From Bradyrhizobium nanningense (GTDB lineage Bacteria > Pseudomonadota > Alphaproteobacteria > Rhizobiales > Xanthobacteraceae), in assembly GCF_004114535.1 (NCBI RefSeq), contig NZ_LBJC01000079.1, forward strand, positions 62,001 through 126,000: a DNA stretch of 64,000 nt, written 5' to 3'. Within the stretch, counting starts at the first letter, position 1, and each line of letters opens with the position of its first letter. This document shows, piece by piece, positions 60,409 to 64,000 of the stretch. The notes under the pieces were generated by a model, which had not been told where the DNA came from, ran no database searches, and was given only the letters and a program-made list of their open reading frames with translations. The position numbers and the translations under genes were made by a program.

Positions 60409-61521
60409 ATGTCCGTCCTGTTTTCCCCGATCAAGCTGCGCGGCCTGACGCTGAAGAACCGCATCGTGGTGTCGCCGATGTGCCAATATTCGGCCGATGA
60501 CGGCGTCGCCACCGACTGGCACTTCACCCACATCAACAATCTCAGCCTGTCGGGCGCTGCGATGTTCTGCATCGAGGCGACCCATGTCGAGGCGATCGGC
60601 CGCATCACGCCGGGCTGTCTCGGGCTCTACAGCGATGCCTGCGAGGCCGCGCTGCATCAGATCCTCACCTCGGTGCGCAAGCATTCCTCCACCGCGGTCG
60701 CGATGCAGCTCGCCCATGCCGGCCGCAAGGCGAGCAGCGCGCGGCCCTGGGACGGCGGCCAGCTGATTCCGGCGGAGCAGGGCGGCTGGCAGACGGTGGC
60801 CCCAAGCGCCGTGCCACACAAGGAGAGCGAGGCCGCCCCGCTGGCGCTCGATGCCGCGGGCCTCAAGCGCATCCGCGAGGCCTTCGTCGACAGCGCCAAA
60901 CGCGCCGCGCGTCTCGGCATCGACGCCATCGAGGTTCATGGTGCGCACGGCTATCTCCTGCATCAGTTCCTGTCGCCGATCTCGAACCGGCGCACCGACG
61001 AGTACGGCGGCAGCCTGGAGAACCGCATGCGTTTCCCGCTGGAGGTGTTCGACGCGGTGCGCGCCGCCTTCCCGCACGACAGGCCGGTTGGCATGCGGGT
61101 GTCGTCGACCGACTGGGTCGAGGGCGGCTGGGATATTTCGCAGACCATCGCATTCGCCAAAGCGCTGAAGGCGCGCGGCGTCGACTGGATCGATGCCTCC
61201 TCCGGCGGCGTCTCGCCGCTGCAGAAAATCCCGCTCGGCCCCGGCTATCAAGTGCAGTTCGCAGATAGCATCCGCCGCGAGACCGGCCTGCCCACCATCG
61301 CCGTAGGCCTGATCACGGAAGCCAGGCAGGCCGAGGAGATCGTCGCATCCGGCAAGGCCGACATGGTCGCGCTCGCCCGCGGCATGCTCTACGATCCGCG
61401 CTGGGCCTGGCACGCCGCCGCCGAGCTCGGCGGCGAGGTCGAAGCCCCGCCGCAATATTGGCGCTCGCAGCCCTCGACGCAAAAGGCGCTGTTCGGCAAG
61501 ACCAATTTCGGGGCGAGGTAG
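60409..61521 (+). CDS. Old Yellow Enzyme-family NADH:flavin oxidoreductase (YqjM-like)
   Basis: A 370-residue FMN-dependent ene-reductase. The regulatory Cys25 in VVSPMCQYS corresponds to Cys26 of YqjM; QLAHAGRKASS, the His pair in IEVHGAHGYLLHQF, NRRTDEYGGSLENR and the FMN phosphate region VALARGMLYDPRW are all present. These enzymes reduce activated C=C bonds of electrophiles. The start at 60409 gives the standard N-terminus MSVLFSPIKLRG; upstream frame to 60250 is not supported. Confidence 0.93.
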   Translation: MSVLFSPIKLRGLTLKNRIVVSPMCQYSADDGVATDWHFTHINNLSLSGAAMFCIEATHVEAIGRITPGCLGLYSDACEAALHQILTSVRKHSSTAVAMQLAHAGRKASSARPWDGGQLIPAEQGGWQTVAPSAVPHKESEAAPLALDAAGLKRIREAFVDSAKRAARLGIDAIEVHGAHGYLLHQFLSPISNRRTDEYGGSLENRMRFPLEVFDAVRAAFPHDRPVGMRVSSTDWVEGGWDISQTIAFAKALKARGVDWIDASSGGVSPLQKIPLGPGYQVQFADSIRRETGLPTIAVGLITEARQAEEIVASGKADMVALARGMLYDPRWAWHAAAELGGEVEAPPQYWRSQPSTQKALFGKTNFGAR

Positions 61522-61568
61522 GGTGCGCCGCTGCAGCTGAGGCGCGGTAGCGTCGCCAAATCAATAGT

Positions 61569-61763
61569 GTCGTCCCGGACAAGCGCCAGCGCAGATCCGG
61601 GACCCATACCGCGTGATCTCTCGATTGCGCGGGGTGTGCGTCGACAAATAACCGGGAGTCTTCGTCAAACCTCTCCCTGTGGATATCGCGACGAGCGCAA
61701 GCGCTCGCACGGGGATCCCGGATCGGCGCGCGCCTAAGGGCGTGCTTGTCCGGGACGACAGCG
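61569..61763. repeat. compound palindromic intergenic element, family B with alternative arms
   Basis: Left arm GTCGTCCCGGACAAGCGCCA with GCGCAGATCCGGGACCCATA and CCGCGTGATC; inner piece CTCTCCCTGTGGATATCGCG; right arm GGATCCCGGATCGGCGCGCG ending GCTTGTCCGGGACGACAGCG. Longer than other members because of extra sequence in the right half. It fills much of the 358-bp gap between the OYE and membrane-protein genes. Confidence 0.82.
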
Positions 61764-61879
61764 GACTATGTGGACGCGCTTTCGCCTCTCACTTCCCCGC
61801 ATCCGTAAATCTCCCCAGCTTCCACACTCCCCAAATCTGGCCTAACCTTCGGCCCAGTCGAGGCAACGGAGGCCCGCCC

Positions 61880-62287
61880 ATGCGTTATCCTGTTCGCAAA
61901 ACCGCTCACGTCTTCGAGCGCGTGGGCCTTGCGATGGCTGGCGCGGCGTGCGGCCTGTTCATCGGCGCCTTTGTGGGATCGGCGATCCCGCAGCTCACCA
62001 CGCAGGGTTTTCTGCTGCTGATGATGCTGCTCGGCGGCATCGGCTTCTATCTCGGCATCGACACGCCGCAGATGCCGTTCGACGACGCCCACAGCCACAT
62101 CGACGCGGCGGAATTCCTCAGTTCCGCCGGCACGCTGTTCGCCACCGGCACCGCCTTCGTCTCCGTCGCCGTCATCGTGCTCCGCCTCGATCCGCACATG
62201 GCCTGGACCTGGCTCGTCTTCATCGGCTGGCTCGCCGGCGTCGCCATGCAGATCATCGCGGGTGCAAAGGCGAGAATGCGGAAGTAG
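61880..62287 (+). CDS. small integral membrane protein, unknown function
   Basis: A 135-residue protein with four predicted helices (about residues 17-37, 42-60, 82-101, 108-128) and a short acidic/His loop (MPFDDAHSHIDAAEF) between helices 2 and 3. ATG at 61880 lies behind CGGAGG; the frame upstream to 61679 runs through the repeat. No family recognised. Confidence 0.75.
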   Translation: MRYPVRKTAHVFERVGLAMAGAACGLFIGAFVGSAIPQLTTQGFLLLMMLLGGIGFYLGIDTPQMPFDDAHSHIDAAEFLSSAGTLFATGTAFVSVAVIVLRLDPHMAWTWLVFIGWLAGVAMQIIAGAKARMRK

Positions 62288-62348
62288 TAGGGGAATTGTT
62301 GGAGAACAATCGAGGGGAATCCCTCTGCGGAGACACCCTCTCCCCAGC

Positions 62349-62370
62349 CCTCCCCCGCAAGCGGGGGAGG
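62349..62370. terminator. GC-rich hairpin downstream of the membrane-protein gene
   Basis: CCTCCCCCGC (62349-62358), loop AA, GCGGGGGAGG (62361-62370) form a perfect 10-bp stem between two converging genes. No T-tract follows, so termination is inferred from position only. A similar CCCTCCCC / GGGGAGGG stem lies at about 62806-62826, at the end of the DUF2235 gene. Confidence 0.6.
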
Positions 62371-62412
62371 GAGCGCACACCAGCGCAGCGGAGCTTGTGA
62401 CTCAAGCGCTCC

Positions 62413-62658
62413 CTAAAACACCACGCCCACCCGCGTGCCGCGCTTCCAGGCGATGCGGCAGCGCTTCTTGGTGTTGACGTGCAGCAGCTCGAAGCGATCG
62501 GGGATTTTCACCTGGCCGCCGAGATCGACGCAGGCCCCGCCGGGCGAATAGTCGATCAGCGTGCAGGGGATCACCGGCGCGCGCGGGTCGGTGATGATCT
62601 TGGCCTGGCGCGACACCAGCCCTGCCGGTTTCACGCGGGCATATTTGCGCGGGTACAT
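62413..62658 (-). CDS. single-domain PilZ protein
   Basis: An 81-residue PilZ domain. The c-di-GMP motif RxxxR is R4-K-Y-A-R8 and the second motif D-x-S-x-x-G is in LIDYSPGGACVDL; KRGTRVGVVF ends the barrel. Such proteins bind c-di-GMP and change motility or exopolysaccharide output. The ATG at 62658 has GGAGAG about 7 bases upstream; a frame open to 62775 is not supported. Confidence 0.88.
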   Translation of the reverse strand: MYPRKYARVKPAGLVSRQAKIITDPRAPVIPCTLIDYSPGGACVDLGGQVKIPDRFELLHVNTKKRCRIAWKRGTRVGVVF

Positions 62659-62801
62659 TGGCACTCTCCTCCAATTCCGCAGGAATAGCGGCGGGTGGTT
62701 TGCCCCGATGATGCGGAGGAGATGATGCGATCCCGCTAAGGCGGGCCGGAGAATTTTAACGAAAAGTAGCAGCAAAGGAAGAAAGCGGCGGTAGCGGGGT
62801 C

Positions 62802-64000
62802 TTACCCTCCCCCTCCAGGGGAGGGTGGCACCGTCTCTGCCTCCGCCTCATGCGGCCCCACCGGCATCGGCACCGTCACAAAATCCTTCGGCAAATTCAC
62901 CGGCCGGTAATCCGGCTCCACCGCCATCCGCTTCACCACGCTCTCATGCACACACGCGCCTTCGGGGATGGGGCGCGGCTCGCAATCGGGGATGTAGAAG
63001 CCGAACAATACCTTCCGCTCCGGCCATTCCCGGTACGTCGCGCTCTTCGGCAAGAACTCCAGCAGCCGCCAGCCCGCCGTCATGGAATCGTGCAGCACGC
63101 CGGTCTTGCCCGTAAAGGCCGGCGCGACATATTGAAACGGCGAGTTCTTGCGCGGGATACCCCAGGCGAGCTGCTTGATGGTCGCCGGGTTGAAGTTCAG
63201 CCCCGCCTTCTCCGCCTCCGCGATCATCCACAGCAGCGGATATTTCGACTCGCCGCTCTCGGCTTCCGGATAGCCGCCGCCGACGTCGCTGTGCACGCCG
63301 GCGAACCACACCTGCAGGATGTCCTGCGGCACCTTCTTCTCATCAGGAACGTAGCGGTTGCTCCAGAATTCCTGCGGCTGTTCGTACTTCTTGAGGCGGA
63401 ACATGCAGCGCCGCTCGTCGATCGCGATCGCCTGCCGGAAGATCCTGACGCTGGGGTTGCGCAGCGTGAAGGCGAGCTCCTCCAGGCTCGGCCAGAACAG
63501 GCGGTCGGCGCGCGGCACGATCACGCTCGCCACACTGTCCCACACCCCGATGAAGTGGATGGTCGGCCAGCGCGTCGAGGTGATGCGCGCAAACTGCGCG
63601 GCGAGGTCGAACTGGTCCTTCGGCAGCGGCCCCTGGTCGTCGAAGGCGACGCCCGTGAGATCCTCGATATCGTTGCCGCGCCCGGTGCCGGAATATTGCT
63701 TGTAGGCGACGAGGCCCGAGCCAGCGAGGTTCGCTTGCTCCGGCCTGATCAGGCCGATCTTGTGGATCAGCCCCGCCAGCACGCGAACCGTGTAAGCCCC
63801 GCGCGAAAAGCCGAACAGATAGATGCGGTCGCCCGGCGCATAATGCTCGACCAGGAAGCAATAGGCCGAGAGCACGTTGTCATCGAGCCCGTAGCCGGTG
63901 GCGAGCCCCAGCACCAGATTGATATTGGCCTTGAGCCGGTGCCACGTCGTCGGCTCCGTCACCGTGCCGACCCCGGGATCGTAAAACACCATCTGCCGCG
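62802..64000 (-). CDS. DUF2235 alpha/beta hydrolase, 5' end cut by window end
   Basis: At least 399 residues; the frame continues past the window edge, so the true start is missing. The DUF2235 (Tle1-like) signature is present: MVFYDPGVGTV, IYLFGFSRGAYTVRVLAGLI with the GxSxG nucleophile elbow, IHFIGVWDSVASV, and WFAGVHSDVGGGYPE with a likely catalytic His. The family includes type VI secretion phospholipase effectors, but many members are stand-alone housekeeping proteins, and no secretion genes are visible here. Confidence 0.88.
   Translation of the reverse strand, partial: RQMVFYDPGVGTVTEPTTWHRLKANINLVLGLATGYGLDDNVLSAYCFLVEHYAPGDRIYLFGFSRGAYTVRVLAGLIHKIGLIRPEQANLAGSGLVAYKQYSGTGRGNDIEDLTGVAFDDQGPLPKDQFDLAAQFARITSTRWPTIHFIGVWDSVASVIVPRADRLFWPSLEELAFTLRNPSVRIFRQAIAIDERRCMFRLKKYEQPQEFWSNRYVPDEKKVPQDILQVWFAGVHSDVGGGYPEAESGESKYPLLWMIAEAEKAGLNFNPATIKQLAWGIPRKNSPFQYVAPAFTGKTGVLHDSMTAGWRLLEFLPKSATYREWPERKVLFGFYIPDCEPRPIPEGACVHESVVKRMAVEPDYRPVNLPKDFVTVPMPVGPHEAEAETVPPSPGGGG

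Noticed and set aside
62826..62841. TGGCAC-N7-TGC sequence with sigma-54-like spacing
   Set aside because: It lies within the DUF2235 gene end on the plus strand and no plus-strand gene follows.
62802..64000. Type VI secretion effector
   Set aside because: DUF2235 includes Tle1 effectors, but no Tss, Hcp or VgrG gene is visible nearby and many family members are unrelated to secretion.

Overview
The window is high-GC alphaproteobacterial chromosome, most likely Bradyrhizobium or a close relative. The evidence is the gene content (ACC deaminase with its divergent Lrp-type regulator, PhaR with PHB genes, aerobic cobaltochelatase CobS/CobT, DUF4167, PTS-Ntr enzyme I beside lysC and prfA) and the many short palindromic intergenic elements typical of that group. 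I see no rRNA, tRNA, CRISPR array, insertion sequence, phage or plasmid gene. The window is mostly housekeeping, with one accessory catabolic block.

Layout. 1-6.4 kb: acdS (cut by the window start), acdR, a cysteine-synthase-fold PLP enzyme, two exported proteins of unknown role, an HSL-type esterase and a branched-chain aminotransferase. 6.4-11.4 kb: a methyltransferase, then phaR, phaA and phaB for polyhydroxybutyrate synthesis, a DMT exporter and a small secreted protein. 11.4-22 kb: cupin, gloB, a divergent methyltransferase, the Asn-rich DUF4167 protein, then a minus-strand series lysC, ptsP, prfA, prmC, and on the plus strand a PH-domain membrane protein and ubiG. 22-33 kb: a second DMT transporter, a minus-strand set DUF1178 / nitrilase-like / grxC / comF, a methyltransferase, mutT, argJ, a periplasmic parvulin, and secA.

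33-41.4 kb is the most interesting functional unit: a MarR regulator diverges from an AmiC-like ligand-binding protein without a visible export signal, followed by an amidase and a complete urea/amide-type ABC transporter (permease, Tat-exported binding protein, permease, two ATPases). The simplest reading is sensing, uptake and hydrolysis of an unknown amide.

41.4-50.2 kb: a small coiled-coil protein, a lipoprotein L,D-transpeptidase with a long low-complexity tail, accA, xerD with a 48-residue membrane protein upstream, aroK-aroB, and a CorC/HlyC-type protein. 50.2-64 kb: bolA diverging from a J-domain protein, an HWE histidine kinase, a divergent pair of citrate-synthase homologues (one fused to a DNA-binding helix-turn-helix, with palindromes between them), DedA, cobS-cobT, a phytase-like protein, an Old Yellow Enzyme homologue, a membrane protein, a PilZ protein and a DUF2235 hydrolase cut by the window end.

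At least fifteen intergenic gaps hold compound palindromic elements. Several share the same inner core but carry different terminal hairpins, which suggests a modular, REP/BIME-like family. All functional statements come from reading motifs and context; no searches were run.
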